Shown one piece after another: positions 39,840 to 49,312 of a DNA stretch of 64,000 nucleotides (within the stretch, counting starts at the first letter, position 1; every line of letters begins with the position of its first letter). Below the pieces are notes generated by a model, which made no database searches, was not told the origin of the DNA, and saw only the letters and a program-made list of their open reading frames with translations. The translations under genes were made by a program, and so were the position numbers. Source of the stretch: Psychrobacter sp. JB385 (GTDB lineage Bacteria; Pseudomonadota; Gammaproteobacteria; Pseudomonadales; Moraxellaceae); the NCBI RefSeq assembly GCF_900163785.1, contig NZ_FUKN01000013.1, positions 248,001 through 312,000 on the forward strand. The letters are read 5' to 3'.

Positions 39840-40214
39840 TTAAAGTGCAGTCGTATCAACGCTAGGGCGTACGGTTAAGGGATTTTTTTGCATCAAAAAC
39901 CCTTGCCAACCCCAATGTAGAAAGTTACGAATATTGGCATGGTCAGTACCGTTAGGAGTGGCCTGAACCTTGGCATAATGCTCGCCAAACAGTTTTAGCG
40001 TATCTAGCTGATTTAGACCATGATGCTTGGCAAAACCAAAAATTTTCGCACTACCTTCGTTTTCACCAGCTGCATTATGTACCATGCCATTCACGAATGG
40101 CGCAGGTGCATAGCGATAAAAATCATCAATAAAGCTGATGACATCATTGAATCCAATGGCTTTTTTATTCAAACCATTAAGTAGAGCCGATACATCTGAT
40201 TGGCGAATACTCAT
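39840..40214 (-). CDS. HopJ-family protein
   Basis: 124 residues with the family's conserved stretches NGLNKKAIGFNDVISFIDDFY and FCEHYAKV-like/NIRNF segments. The family is named after a Pseudomonas type III effector, but most members occur in bacteria without such systems. A housekeeping or stress role is more likely. No secretion genes are near. Confidence 0.78.
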   Translation of the reverse strand: MSIRQSDVSALLNGLNKKAIGFNDVISFIDDFYRYAPAPFVNGMVHNAAGENEGSAKIFGFAKHHGLNQLDTLKLFGEHYAKVQATPNGTDHANIRNFLHWGWQGFLMQKNPLTVRPSVDTTAL

Positions 40215-40327
40215 AAATAAGTGACCTCAGAGCAGATTAAAAAAGCAAAAACACAGTAATTCTAAAAATATAATACCCAATAATAGTTAGTTACTAGGTA
40301 GCTAATTACTAAGCATCACAGATTGCC

Positions 40328-40573
40328 TTAGCGATTAAAATAGTCTTCATCATCAAATGAAGGCGCAAAACTGCCTTGCTCAAGATGCTGCATCTGCGAC
40401 TGTACAGAACGCTCATGCTGAATACGTTGGTAAATCTCTTCGCGGTGTACAGCGATATCTTTAGGTGCATTAACACCAATACGAACTTGATTACCTTTGA
40501 CGCCTAGTACAGTTACACTGACCTCGTCGCCAATCATTAGCGTTTCGCCCACGCGGCGTGTCAAAATTAACAT
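40328..40573 (-). CDS. csrA: Carbon storage regulator CsrA
   Basis: Homodimeric RNA-binding protein that blocks or stabilises target mRNAs by binding GGA in leaders. The core [16 protein letters not shown] and the RNA-contact segment [12 protein letters not shown] are intact. The protein has 81 residues, about 20 more than E. coli CsrA, because of a polar, acidic C-terminal tail ending DDEDYFNR. It lies downstream of lysC, as in other gammaproteobacteria with alaS-lysC-csrA, but is separated by a 426-base gap with a terminator. Confidence 0.95.
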   Translation of the reverse strand: MLILTRRVGETLMIGDEVSVTVLGVKGNQVRIGVNAPKDIAVHREEIYQRIQHERSVQSQMQHLEQGSFAPSFDDEDYFNR

Positions 40574-40819
40574 GCGTCACACTCCTTATGTCGCATCAAC
40601 AAATTATTACTCATTAGATTGATTCTCAATTGCAGGACATCACCGCAGCACTAAATACGCACTATATTATTCATAACTACAATGCTGAACGTTGTGCCAA
40701 TGGCGGCGATGATAGGTAGATTCATTTAGCCCAAATGAAAGCCCCATTATAGGTGCCATAACAGATACTGTCACGGATTTTCACAAAACTATTAGGGAAA
40801 TACTCATCTGAGCAATAAT

Positions 40820-40860
40820 AAGAAATAAAAATAGGATCTAAAAAGACCCTATTTTATCTA
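40820..40860 (-). terminator. lysC terminator candidate
   Basis: AAAATAGG (40828-40835) with CCTATTTT (40848-40855); on the minus strand TTTATTTCTT follows. The remaining gap 40574-40820 presumably carries the csrA promoter; nothing specific was recognised there. Confidence 0.55.
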
Positions 40861-40999
40861 TGTATTATTGTCGGTAACTAATAGCTTCTTAGTGAAAAAC
40901 TATATAAGTCAAATCTGTATTTTATGAGATTTGACAAATATGGTAGCTCGGCTACTAAAAATAGCGCCATAGAATCAGTATTCGCTTTCTTAACGGATA

Positions 41000-41509
41000 C
41001 TATAGGCCAGCGATTTTACTTTCGCCGTCTTCACGATCAAGGCCAAAGGCAGTATGTAGTGATTTGACGGCTTTTTCCAAATGCTGATCTTGAATCAGTA
41101 CAGACACTTTGATTTCGCTGGTAGATATCATTTGGATATTGATATTGTTTTCAGCCAAAGTCTGGAACATTAGGCTAGCTACCCCTGCGTGTGAACGCAT
41201 ACCAACACCAACTAAAGAGACCTTAACGACTTCGCTATTACCCAAGACCTCTTTGGCACCAATCTCGTCTTTGACTTCATCATTGAGCACCTTCATGGTT
41301 TTGTCTAAGTCAGAACGATTGACGGTAAAGGTAAAGTCTGTTGTGCCATTGACCGATAAATTTTGTACGATCATATCGATTTCAATATTGGCGCGGCCAA
41401 TAGGGCTTAAGATAGCAGAGGCAATACCAGGATGATCAGGTACACCGCGCACTACAATTTTTGCTTCGTCTCGGTTAAATGCGATACCTGAGATGATTGC
41501 CTGTTCCAT
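41000..41509 (-). CDS. lysC: Aspartate kinase beta subunit from an internal start in lysC
   Basis: In-frame ATG at 41509 (codon 260) is preceded at 41514-41520 by AAGGAGA, a near-perfect ribosome site four bases away. Translation from it gives a 169-residue protein, MEQAIISGIAFNRDEAK onward, which consists of just the two ACT domains. This matches the known alpha2-beta2 aspartate kinases, in which both subunits come from one gene. Confidence 0.7.
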   Translation of the reverse strand: MEQAIISGIAFNRDEAKIVVRGVPDHPGIASAILSPIGRANIEIDMIVQNLSVNGTTDFTFTVNRSDLDKTMKVLNDEVKDEIGAKEVLGNSEVVKVSLVGVGMRSHAGVASLMFQTLAENNINIQMISTSEIKVSVLIQDQHLEKAVKSLHTAFGLDREDGESKIAGL

Positions 41510-42286
41510 ATTGTCTCCTTCGTCTATCGTAATTAGTGTGCCAACATTGTCTTGAAACTCTTGGTCAAAGCTACCGTCGGTATTTTCATCAAAGCTAGAG
41601 AGTACACGCAGAGGCACACCATATTTACCAGCGAACTCGACTGAGCGAATCTGAAGAATCTTAGAGCCAAGACTTGCCATTTCGAGCATTTCTTCAAAGG
41701 TAATCTTTTCAAGCTTTTTGGCCTTTGAGGTAACACGAGGGTCAGTGGTGTAGACGCCATCGACATCTGTATAAATTTGACACTCATCAGCACCTAAAGC
41801 CGCCGCAATAGCAACACCTGTCGTGTCAGAGCCACCGCGACCTAATGTGGTTGCATTGCCTTCTTCATCAATACCTTGAAAGCCCGCCACGATAACGATA
41901 TTACCTGCGTCCAGCTGTTCACGAATATTTTCATCATCGATGCTTTCGATACGCGCTTTATTATGGGCGTTATCAGTTTTGATGGCGACCTGACGACCAG
42001 TAAATGAGCGAGCACCAATACCAAGCTCTTTGATTGCCATGGCAAGTAGTGAGATAGACACTTGCTCACCAGTTGAGACCATTTGGTCATACTCACGAGG
42101 GTCAGGCTGATTGCTAATTTGGCGTGCCAGATCGATTAAACGGTTGGTTTCGCCACTCATGGCAGATACCACAACGACCACTTTATGACCATTGTCATGC
42201 CAGCGTTTGACTCGTTTGGCGACGTTTTTAATGCGGTCGATACTGCCCATCGAGGTGCCGCCGTATTTTTGTACTATTAACGCCAT
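41000..42286 (-). CDS. lysC: Aspartate kinase
   Basis: First step of lysine, threonine and methionine synthesis: phosphorylates aspartate. The N-terminal kinase domain begins VQKYGGTSMGS. The C-terminal regulatory part (from about 265) holds two ACT domains for allosteric lysine/threonine control. The length, 428 residues, matches the two-subunit class of Pseudomonas and Corynebacterium. An internal start with a strong ribosome site at codon 260 would make the beta subunit. alaS lies upstream. Confidence 0.96.
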   Translation of the reverse strand: MALIVQKYGGTSMGSIDRIKNVAKRVKRWHDNGHKVVVVVSAMSGETNRLIDLARQISNQPDPREYDQMVSTGEQVSISLLAMAIKELGIGARSFTGRQVAIKTDNAHNKARIESIDDENIREQLDAGNIVIVAGFQGIDEEGNATTLGRGGSDTTGVAIAAALGADECQIYTDVDGVYTTDPRVTSKAKKLEKITFEEMLEMASLGSKILQIRSVEFAGKYGVPLRVLSSFDENTDGSFDQEFQDNVGTLITIDEGDNMEQAIISGIAFNRDEAKIVVRGVPDHPGIASAILSPIGRANIEIDMIVQNLSVNGTTDFTFTVNRSDLDKTMKVLNDEVKDEIGAKEVLGNSEVVKVSLVGVGMRSHAGVASLMFQTLAENNINIQMISTSEIKVSVLIQDQHLEKAVKSLHTAFGLDREDGESKIAGL

Positions 42287-42518
42287 AAAAACCTACCTAT
42301 TATTCATTAATGGCCTTTTTATCATCAATGAAAGTCAATATGACCGTCAATCGATGCGTGCATAGATAAAGCCGTATTATAAGAGTTGCGCCCTATGCTT
42401 TTTATTTATTCAATAATGTGTGCTTTAGACTCAATGCGTGAACAATGTGTTCAAACGTTGACCTTTATATCATATCTGCGCCATCACGTTAAGTGCCCGT
42501 GTGACTTAGATATATGGC

Positions 42519-42545
42519 GATTGGTTATAATGGTTATAACCAATC
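42519..42545. repeat. Palindrome between alaS and lysC
   Basis: Perfect 12-base arms GATTGGTTATAA (42519-42530) and TTATAACCAATC (42534-42545) around TGG. No T run follows on either strand. It lies about 140 bases before a TATAAT (42376-42381, minus strand) that is a plausible lysC -10 box. It may be an operator. The rest of the 42287-42589 gap shows nothing else, and no lysine riboswitch was recognised. Confidence 0.6.
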
Positions 42546-42589
42546 ACATATCCTGCAAATAATGCAGCAGCCTTATATTCTATTGACAT

Positions 42590-45262
42590 TTAGCCAAGCT
42601 GGGTTTCAATCCAAGTAGGTAGGGCATTAATCACCGCAGTACTATTGCCAGACTTCGGTGCACCGCCTTGGGCATAATCAGGTTTACCGCCGCCTTTACC
42701 ACCAAGCTCACCTGCTAAATGGCGGATGATATCACCTGCTTTTACCTTAGCAGTGACAGATTTTGCGACGCTCGCTGCGAGAGCTAATTGGTCATCTTTA
42801 TCGCCAATTAATACAATCACACTATCAGGCAGTTTTGATTTGATGTCATCCATCAGCGTACGGATAGATTTGCCATCGATACCGCTTAAGGTGCTGATAA
42901 GCACGGGCGTGCCCGCAATCGTTCGTACTTCATCAAGTAGATTGACTGCTTGGGCACTGGCAATTTTTTGTTGCAGACGCTCTAGTTGTTTTTCAAGCTC
43001 GCGTTGCTTATCTGCCATTGTACGGACACGTTGGGCAACTTCAGGGCGTTTGACCTTTAGCTGGCTTGCCAACTCACTCAGTTGTTGCTCGCTTTGCTGA
43101 ATGTTTTTGACCGCATTCATACCCGTGACGGCTTCAATACGGCGAATACCAGCAGCAATACCTGACTCACTGGTGATTTTTAGCATACCGATATCGCCAG
43201 TGCGCTCGACATGTAGGCCACCACATAGCTCGATAGAGAAAGGCTTGCGTTGACCATCGACTGTGCTGTCAGTACCCATGGTTAATACACGCACATCACT
43301 GCCGTACTTTTCGCCAAATAATGCCATCGCGCCTTGATTCATCGCTTCATCGATAGACATGTGCTCAATGCGGGCAGGGGTGTTGGCTTGGATTTGCTCA
43401 TTGACCAAGCGTTCGACACGCGTGATTTCAGCAGCACTGACAGGCTTGTCATAAGCAAAGTCAAAACGTAACACATCACTTGAGACCAATGAGCCTTTTT
43501 GCGTGACGGCATCACCCAATACTTCTCTTAGCGCTGCATGTAATAGGTGAGTGGCAGAGTGGTTTTTAGCACTGGCTGCACGGATGCTTGAAAGCACGTG
43601 GGCATCCGCCGTTTGCTTGGGCTTGATATCACCCATGGTAACCACACCATAATGAATGATGGCTTGACCAGATTTTTTGGTATCTTGTACTTCAAAGACA
43701 CCTGATTCGGTGCGGATTTCACCAAGCTCACCCACTTGACCACCACCTTCCGCGTAAAATGGCGTACGATCAAGTACCACCACGCCTTCCATACCTTCCG
43801 TTAAGCTATCTGCTGGATTGCCGTCTTGATAAAGGGCATCAATCGTCACGCCGTCTTCTTCGAGCTGCTCATAACCGATAAAGGTCGTTGGCGTCTCTAC
43901 TTGAATGACGCTGCTGTAATCGACATCGAACTTGCCCGCATCACGAGCACGTTCGCGCTGTGCTTGCATATGCTCATCAAACTCCGCTTCATCAATGACA
44001 ATACCGCGCTCACGCGTGATATCCGCGGTTAAGTCAATAGGGAAGCCATAGGTGTCGTAGAGTTTAAAGGCCGCTTCGCCAGATAGCGTATCGCCATCTT
44101 TTAGACCTTCAAGTTCGCTTGCAAGCAAACGTAGACCTTGCGCCAATGTCTTTGCAAACTGCGCTTCTTCTTTTTGAATCGCGTTTTCGATGATGCTTTG
44201 TTTTTCTACTAGCTCTGGATAAGCACTGCCCATTTCAGCCACGAGTGGCGCAACCATTTTATAGAAAAACTCACTATCAGCGCCAAGCTTGTTGCCATGA
44301 CGTACCGCACGGCGAATGATACGGCGCAATACATAGCCACGACCTTCGTTGCTCGGTGTGACGCCATCAGCAATCAAAAAGGCCACAGCACGGATATGGT
44401 CAGCGATGACTTTTAGTGAAGACTGTTGCTCATTTTTAATATTTAATATTTCAGCCGCAGCATCCATCAAATGCGTAAACAGATCAATCTCATAGTTACC
44501 ATGGACGCCTTGCATGATGGCACTAATACGCTCAAGCCCCATGCCGGTATCGACACTTGGCGCAGGTAGCGGCAATAGCGTGCCGTCTTTTTGGCGATTG
44601 AACTGCATAAAGACGCAGTTCCAAATCTCGATATAGCGATCGCCATCTTCTTCTGGCGTACCGGGCAAGCCGCCTTTAATCTCAGCGCCATGGTCATAAA
44701 ACACTTCGGTGCAAGGGCCGCAAGGACCGGTGTCACCCATGGTCCAAAAGTTATCTGAGGCGTATGGTGCCCCTTTGTTATCACCGATACGAATGATGCG
44801 CTCACTTGGCAGACCGATGGTTTTGTGCCAAATATCAAAGGCTTCGTCATCAGTCTCATAAATGGTGACATACAGACGATCTTTATCAATCGCGAGCCAC
44901 TGATCTGAGGTCAAAAACTCCCAGATATACTCGATACCTGCTTGCTTAAAGTAATCGCCAAACGAGAAGTTACCAAGCATCTCAAAAAACGTATGATGAC
45001 GAGCGGTATAGCCAACATTGTCCAAGTCGTTATGCTTGCCGCCAGCGCGGACACACTTCTGCGAGGTCACAGCACGTGTATAGTCGCGCGGCTCCATGCC
45101 CAAAAAGGTTTCTTTAAACTGATTCATGCCGGCATTGGTGAATAACAATGTCGGATCATTATGCGGAATCAAGCTAGACGATGAAACTTGGGTGTGCTGC
45201 TTGCTTATAAAAAAATCGATAAAGGCTTGGCGAATATCGGCTGAGCGAAATGGCTGGCTCAC
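42590..45262 (-). CDS. alaS: Alanyl-tRNA synthetase
   Basis: Charges tRNA-Ala. The class II catalytic domain starts near residue 5 ([19 protein letters not shown]), followed by the tRNA-recognition domain, then the editing domain with zinc ligands in [11 protein letters not shown] and [13 protein letters not shown]. The C-Ala domain ends with [14 protein letters not shown]. At 890 residues the length is normal. It heads the alaS-lysC-csrA series. Confidence 0.98.
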   Translation of the reverse strand: MSQPFRSADIRQAFIDFFISKQHTQVSSSSLIPHNDPTLLFTNAGMNQFKETFLGMEPRDYTRAVTSQKCVRAGGKHNDLDNVGYTARHHTFFEMLGNFSFGDYFKQAGIEYIWEFLTSDQWLAIDKDRLYVTIYETDDEAFDIWHKTIGLPSERIIRIGDNKGAPYASDNFWTMGDTGPCGPCTEVFYDHGAEIKGGLPGTPEEDGDRYIEIWNCVFMQFNRQKDGTLLPLPAPSVDTGMGLERISAIMQGVHGNYEIDLFTHLMDAAAEILNIKNEQQSSLKVIADHIRAVAFLIADGVTPSNEGRGYVLRRIIRRAVRHGNKLGADSEFFYKMVAPLVAEMGSAYPELVEKQSIIENAIQKEEAQFAKTLAQGLRLLASELEGLKDGDTLSGEAAFKLYDTYGFPIDLTADITRERGIVIDEAEFDEHMQAQRERARDAGKFDVDYSSVIQVETPTTFIGYEQLEEDGVTIDALYQDGNPADSLTEGMEGVVVLDRTPFYAEGGGQVGELGEIRTESGVFEVQDTKKSGQAIIHYGVVTMGDIKPKQTADAHVLSSIRAASAKNHSATHLLHAALREVLGDAVTQKGSLVSSDVLRFDFAYDKPVSAAEITRVERLVNEQIQANTPARIEHMSIDEAMNQGAMALFGEKYGSDVRVLTMGTDSTVDGQRKPFSIELCGGLHVERTGDIGMLKITSESGIAAGIRRIEAVTGMNAVKNIQQSEQQLSELASQLKVKRPEVAQRVRTMADKQRELEKQLERLQQKIASAQAVNLLDEVRTIAGTPVLISTLSGIDGKSIRTLMDDIKSKLPDSVIVLIGDKDDQLALAASVAKSVTAKVKAGDIIRHLAGELGGKGGGKPDYAQGGAPKSGNSTAVINALPTWIETQLG

Positions 45263-45409
45263 AGCGGCTCCTTACTGACGGATAGAATTGAGTAAATGAC
45301 ATAAAATAATTTTGCAAGCGATTTTAGCACAAACGCCTAAGCTCTTGGTACAAGAGTTACAACTGCTAGGTGATTGTGCCTCCGTAGTTTGCAGATTCAT
45401 ATAAGAAAG

Positions 45410-46978
45410 TTAGGGCGAGTTGGTCAAAATCGCGGCATCGGTCTCATCAAGCTTGTCTTTTATCAATGGATCAGACTCAATGACCTGCACTGGCAAATAG
45501 CGCAATTGCAATTTGATAGGCAAGTATTTGGGGAAGTTTTTTGCCATGTCCTGAGTAATCTTGGTTTCGATTTGGCGTACATCATAAGCGCTAGGCGTGG
45601 TTTCACCGCGAATAATCGCACGTACGACTTGTCGATTATCTGTGACGTCAAATTGAGTATTGGTCAATACATTGCCTTTATCCGTAAAATACGCAGTAAT
45701 GGTTTCTTTGACAGTATTTTCAAACGCTTGCTGTTTGGCGTTAGTCTGCAAATTGATGGTCAAATACGTGCCCAATCCACCCAGTAGTAATAAAGTGACA
45801 GCATTGCGTTGCAAAAACGTGAAATAGGTATTTGATTGATAGTCGTCATCGACCAGACGACGAAACCCCAAGATCCATAGCACAAGTGCATTGGTAAATT
45901 GGATGGCAATGATGTTTGTGGCGGCTAATAGAAGTGCACCCAAGCCCATTTGAGGCTCTCCATGAGCAAATAAAATCCCACTAGCAGCAAGAGGCGGTAC
46001 CAAGGCGGTAGCGACAGCAACTCCAACCACAGCAACTGAGAGGTGAGGTGAGACCATGGCATAGGCGCCAGCAGTCCCGCCTGCTAGAGCAATCATCAAG
46101 TCCATAGAAGTGGGCTGGGTACGCGATAGGATTTCTGCTGTCAGGGATTGATCTTTGTGCAACCATCCTACGATAAAACCGACTAATATCACTAACGTCA
46201 CACCACTGAGCACAGTCAGAATTGATTTGCGTAGCAATGGCATACGGTGATCAATGATTGCTAGTGCAACCCCTGTAATCGGACCTAGCATCATGGCAAC
46301 CAACATTGCGCCAATGACTACCGCTGCCGAATTGGTCACGAGTCCATAACTTGCGATGATGGCAGACAGTATGTTCATAATGAAATACATTCTGCTGGGT
46401 AGCGCATTTGCCTCAATCGTGACTCTGACTTCTGGATAATCTACTTTTTTATTGCTAAATTGTTCTGCTACAAATTGCTTATAAGACTCAAGCTTTTCTT
46501 CCTTTTCTTCTTTGACTTCTTCCTCTTGATCTTCTTCGGTGTTGATTTCGTCTTGCGGATTTGTATTGTCTGCTGACGATTGATGGGTTGTCGACTCATC
46601 GTTTTCTTGTTCTGGTAAATCCACCTCTTGAGGCGTTTCTAGCTTGTGTTCTTTTTGTATGGGTCGCTCTTCTGAATGTACTGCTTGCGACTCATTTTTA
46701 GCCGTAGATTCTTCTGGGTCAGAGGTTTCGAGCGAGGCCACGACCACATCAGGCGCAAGTGATTCTATTTTGACTTTTGCCTCAGGGGGCTGAGCACAAG
46801 CGGTATCCGCAACTGTTTCATCTAAATCATCGCTTTCTGTCTCTTCGATCATAGAAGAGTCAGTATCGTCTTGTGTCAAAGAATCAGCCTGAGCTGTCGT
46901 ATTCTTAATGTCCGTTAACTCTGTCGACTCTTGAGAGGCTGTCAACTTGTCGGAAGAGGTGTCTTTGGATTCGGTCAT
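45410..46978 (-). CDS. DUF389 membrane protein
   Basis: Inner-membrane protein of 522 residues. Residues 1-160 are extremely acidic and low complexity (Glu, Asp, Ser, Thr). The DUF389 core with six or more hydrophobic helices (for example NSAAVVIGAMLVAMMLGPITGVA) and a soluble C-terminal domain follow. ATG 46978 (MTESKDTSS) is chosen because the 29 residues upstream look like non-coding hydrophobic sequence. The function of DUF389 is not known; a transport role is often assumed. Confidence 0.8.
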   Translation of the reverse strand: MTESKDTSSDKLTASQESTELTDIKNTTAQADSLTQDDTDSSMIEETESDDLDETVADTACAQPPEAKVKIESLAPDVVVASLETSDPEESTAKNESQAVHSEERPIQKEHKLETPQEVDLPEQENDESTTHQSSADNTNPQDEINTEEDQEEEVKEEKEEKLESYKQFVAEQFSNKKVDYPEVRVTIEANALPSRMYFIMNILSAIIASYGLVTNSAAVVIGAMLVAMMLGPITGVALAIIDHRMPLLRKSILTVLSGVTLVILVGFIVGWLHKDQSLTAEILSRTQPTSMDLMIALAGGTAGAYAMVSPHLSVAVVGVAVATALVPPLAASGILFAHGEPQMGLGALLLAATNIIAIQFTNALVLWILGFRRLVDDDYQSNTYFTFLQRNAVTLLLLGGLGTYLTINLQTNAKQQAFENTVKETITAYFTDKGNVLTNTQFDVTDNRQVVRAIIRGETTPSAYDVRQIETKITQDMAKNFPKYLPIKLQLRYLPVQVIESDPLIKDKLDETDAAILTNSP

Positions 46979-47248
46979 AGAAAATAACTTGATTAAAAGA
47001 TGAAAGAGAGTCGTTATTGTAATGATAAATACATCAAGGCATAGAGGTTTTTTGTGGATGATCATCTATAGGTTAATAGAGAGAAGTCAAAAATCATTGA
47101 GTATAAAAATAAAAACCTTAATATTAACATGGTATTTATGAATAATCATTTGTTTTGATTGACCTGAGAAGTGACAATAAAGCCTTAATTATTTTGTGGG
47201 TATGGTGTATAACGGTATTATATCCACAATAAAAATGAGGAATAGCGT

Positions 47249-47449
47249 ATGAACTGGTCATTGTTCTGTGTTGTTTATTTGATCGCCGTAACGGTTACGA
47301 TGGGCATTTTTATAGTTGCTGCTCTAATTACAGGGTTTAATGGTATTGCGCATATCCTGATAGTAGCAATATTGGGGGTGCTGGTTGCTATCCCTGAGGC
47401 ATTGTTTTTTTCCAAAAAAGTAGGAAATATTACGGGAGATAATGTTTAG
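47249..47449 (+). CDS. Small two-helix membrane protein
   Basis: 66 residues with two hydrophobic helices (about 5-28 and 33-53), then a short polar tail. GAGGAA stands eight bases before the ATG, and a terminator follows 50 bases after the stop, so it looks like a real monocistronic gene. No family recognised. Confidence 0.65.
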   Translation: MNWSLFCVVYLIAVTVTMGIFIVAALITGFNGIAHILIVAILGVLVAIPEALFFSKKVGNITGDNV

Positions 47450-47499
47450 ACCATAATGATTTGATTATAAGATGTTGCGATAACTGTGTATTTGGCTAT

Positions 47500-47532
47500 A
47501 AAAAAAGACCTTAACATTAAGGTCTTTTTTTA
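47500..47532. terminator. Bidirectional terminator
   Basis: AAAAAAGACCTTA/TAAGGTCTTTTTT with a short loop between the small membrane protein gene and the L,D-transpeptidase gene. Confidence 0.92.
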
Positions 47533-47564
47533 TCTATTCATAACAATTGATTTGATGCTGGTAG

Positions 47565-48944
47565 CTATTTCAGCTCAACAGTCGCACCATTTTCAATATT
47601 GGCATAAACCTCTAGTACGTCCCAGTTGGTCAAACGAATACAACCATGTGATGCTTGGCGACTGATGCCTTCAGGCTTTGGTGAACCATGTAGGCCATAA
47701 GAAGGTTTAGATAAACCCATCCATACAACACCGACAGGATTGTTTGGTCCTGGTGGTAACATATGAACTTTTTTCTGAGCACCTTCACCAACGGTGGCTT
47801 TATACCAAGGCATTTTTACTTTATTGATAATTTTAAAGGTACCATGCGGTGAAGGAGTGTCATCACTACCAATGGTGGTTGGGTAGGTGGCAACCAGTTT
47901 ATTGTCATTGTAGGCATAAAGAGTTTTGTCAGCCTTGTTGGCAACCACGCGATTGATGCGCTGATTAAGCGGACCACGGGTATTCAGCACAGTGATGGTC
48001 TCACCCGCTTTGTAAGTTTTGTTTTTATTCAACTTGTCTAGATAGCGCACATCCATATGGAAGCGTTCACCAAACATCTCTTTGATATCTTGGTAATAAA
48101 GACCTTTCATCTTTGATTTTGCTTCTGCGCCAGCAGGTGTGGATGCAAAATTGGTTTTGATGTCATCTTCAGTAATGGTATATGTAACCAATACAGGCTT
48201 ATTGGCAGGAATGTTTTTAATCAAAGCATCCCATGTTTTTTGATCCATTTTACCAGTTGTTGGTAATCCTTTCATGGCCTGAAAGTTGATAAGAGCCTTT
48301 TTGCTGTTCATACCCCAGCCACCATCGATAGGACCTGGAGATGCATGGTTCCAATCGAGCAATGCCTGCATTTTGATTGTCATCGCTGAGTTGACCTTCA
48401 TGTTAGGCGACCAGACAGCGTTGTTTACTTGTTGAGCGTAGTTTGACAAGTTTAGTGTGGTATATCTCTTACCATCTTTGTCTTCAATATTTTTGATGGT
48501 CGGATCATCACTGAAATCTTGGCGTTTTTCATTTTCAGGTAGCTCAAAGGCGAGTGGGTCAGATGAGTCAATAGATGAGACATCGCTAGGCGCGGCAACG
48601 GCTTGGCCTTCGCTGATATCATCAGTGCTATCTGACTGCTCATCTTTGAGTGTCAACTCCGCTGCACTCATATTATCTGCTGCGACTGCTTGCGAGGCTT
48701 CAGACTTTTTCTTTGAGTCAATCAACTGCGTCATACGATCAGCGGATTCAGACTGCACACGAGTATCTAACGAGTTACTACGGTTTTCTTGGACATTAAG
48801 GCTAACTTTTTGAGCGATACTAGGTAGTGAGTCAGCCGTACGTACTGGCAATGTGCGAGTATTCTCAGTAGGGGCGGCAAGCGCGCTAACACTGGCACCA
48901 ACGATAGCGATAGATATAGCAGTAATAATGGGCTTTATTTTCAT
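47565..48944 (-). CDS. Periplasmic L,D-transpeptidase (YkuD) with peptidoglycan-binding domain
   Basis: Cross-links peptidoglycan or attaches proteins to it. A signal peptide (residues 1-24, cleaved after SALA) is followed by about 120 acidic low-complexity residues, a PG-binding-1 domain (about 180-245: GGWGMNSKKALINFQ), then the YkuD domain, with the catalytic Cys near 432 in ASHGCIRLTN and His in GLHGSP. The length is 459 residues, large for the class because of the linker. A long gap and prmB lie upstream. Confidence 0.9.
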   Translation of the reverse strand: MKIKPIITAISIAIVGASVSALAAPTENTRTLPVRTADSLPSIAQKVSLNVQENRSNSLDTRVQSESADRMTQLIDSKKKSEASQAVAADNMSAAELTLKDEQSDSTDDISEGQAVAAPSDVSSIDSSDPLAFELPENEKRQDFSDDPTIKNIEDKDGKRYTTLNLSNYAQQVNNAVWSPNMKVNSAMTIKMQALLDWNHASPGPIDGGWGMNSKKALINFQAMKGLPTTGKMDQKTWDALIKNIPANKPVLVTYTITEDDIKTNFASTPAGAEAKSKMKGLYYQDIKEMFGERFHMDVRYLDKLNKNKTYKAGETITVLNTRGPLNQRINRVVANKADKTLYAYNDNKLVATYPTTIGSDDTPSPHGTFKIINKVKMPWYKATVGEGAQKKVHMLPPGPNNPVGVVWMGLSKPSYGLHGSPKPEGISRQASHGCIRLTNWDVLEVYANIENGATVELK

Positions 48945-49185
48945 AATGTTGAGTCACTTGTAGTTGCTACTAATGCGGCTATTATGCGCATAATTTGATT
49001 GCTTCGCAAACTTTTGACACATCTTTTTTCACTTAAAGCTTGCTAAACGTTAACTGTTGACGTATTCACTACATTTGGGTAATAAGCTAGCGAAGATGTG
49101 TATTCGTTACTGTACAATTCTGACGACTTTCTCAAAGTATAAACATTGCTCGTATCAAGGTAAGGATCAGATGTAGATGCAAACA

Positions 49186-49215
49186 TTGGCGCTACTCCTT
49201 GTTTATGTCTATAAT
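49186..49215 (+). promoter_or_regulatory. Candidate prmB promoter
   Basis: TTGGCG (49186-49191), 18 bases, then a perfect TATAAT (49210-49215), about 100 bases before prmB. The remaining 48945-49312 gap shows no gene; the transpeptidase promoter must also lie there. Confidence 0.5.
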
Positions 49216-49312
49216 GTGAGGTTAGATTTTTATTTAATAGATTGGCTTTTCGTAAAAAGCAATTTAACCCATTCGCGTGCGTTTAGTGACCATGCAATCA
49301 GTAAGGTGCCAT

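Noticed and set aside
39840..40214. Evidence for a type III secretion effector
   Set aside because: The protein is of the HopJ family, but no secretion or chaperone genes are nearby and the family is widespread in non-pathogens.
42287..42589. Lysine riboswitch before lysC
   Set aside because: No L-box consensus segments were seen; the region is AT-rich with only a palindrome and a -10 box.
42726..43100. 124-codon plus-strand frame opposite alaS
   Set aside because: Antisense shadow, Ser/Cys-rich composition typical of reversed coding sequence.
44467..44889. 140-codon minus-strand frame inside alaS
   Set aside because: Same strand but different frame within the alaS catalytic domain; shadow.
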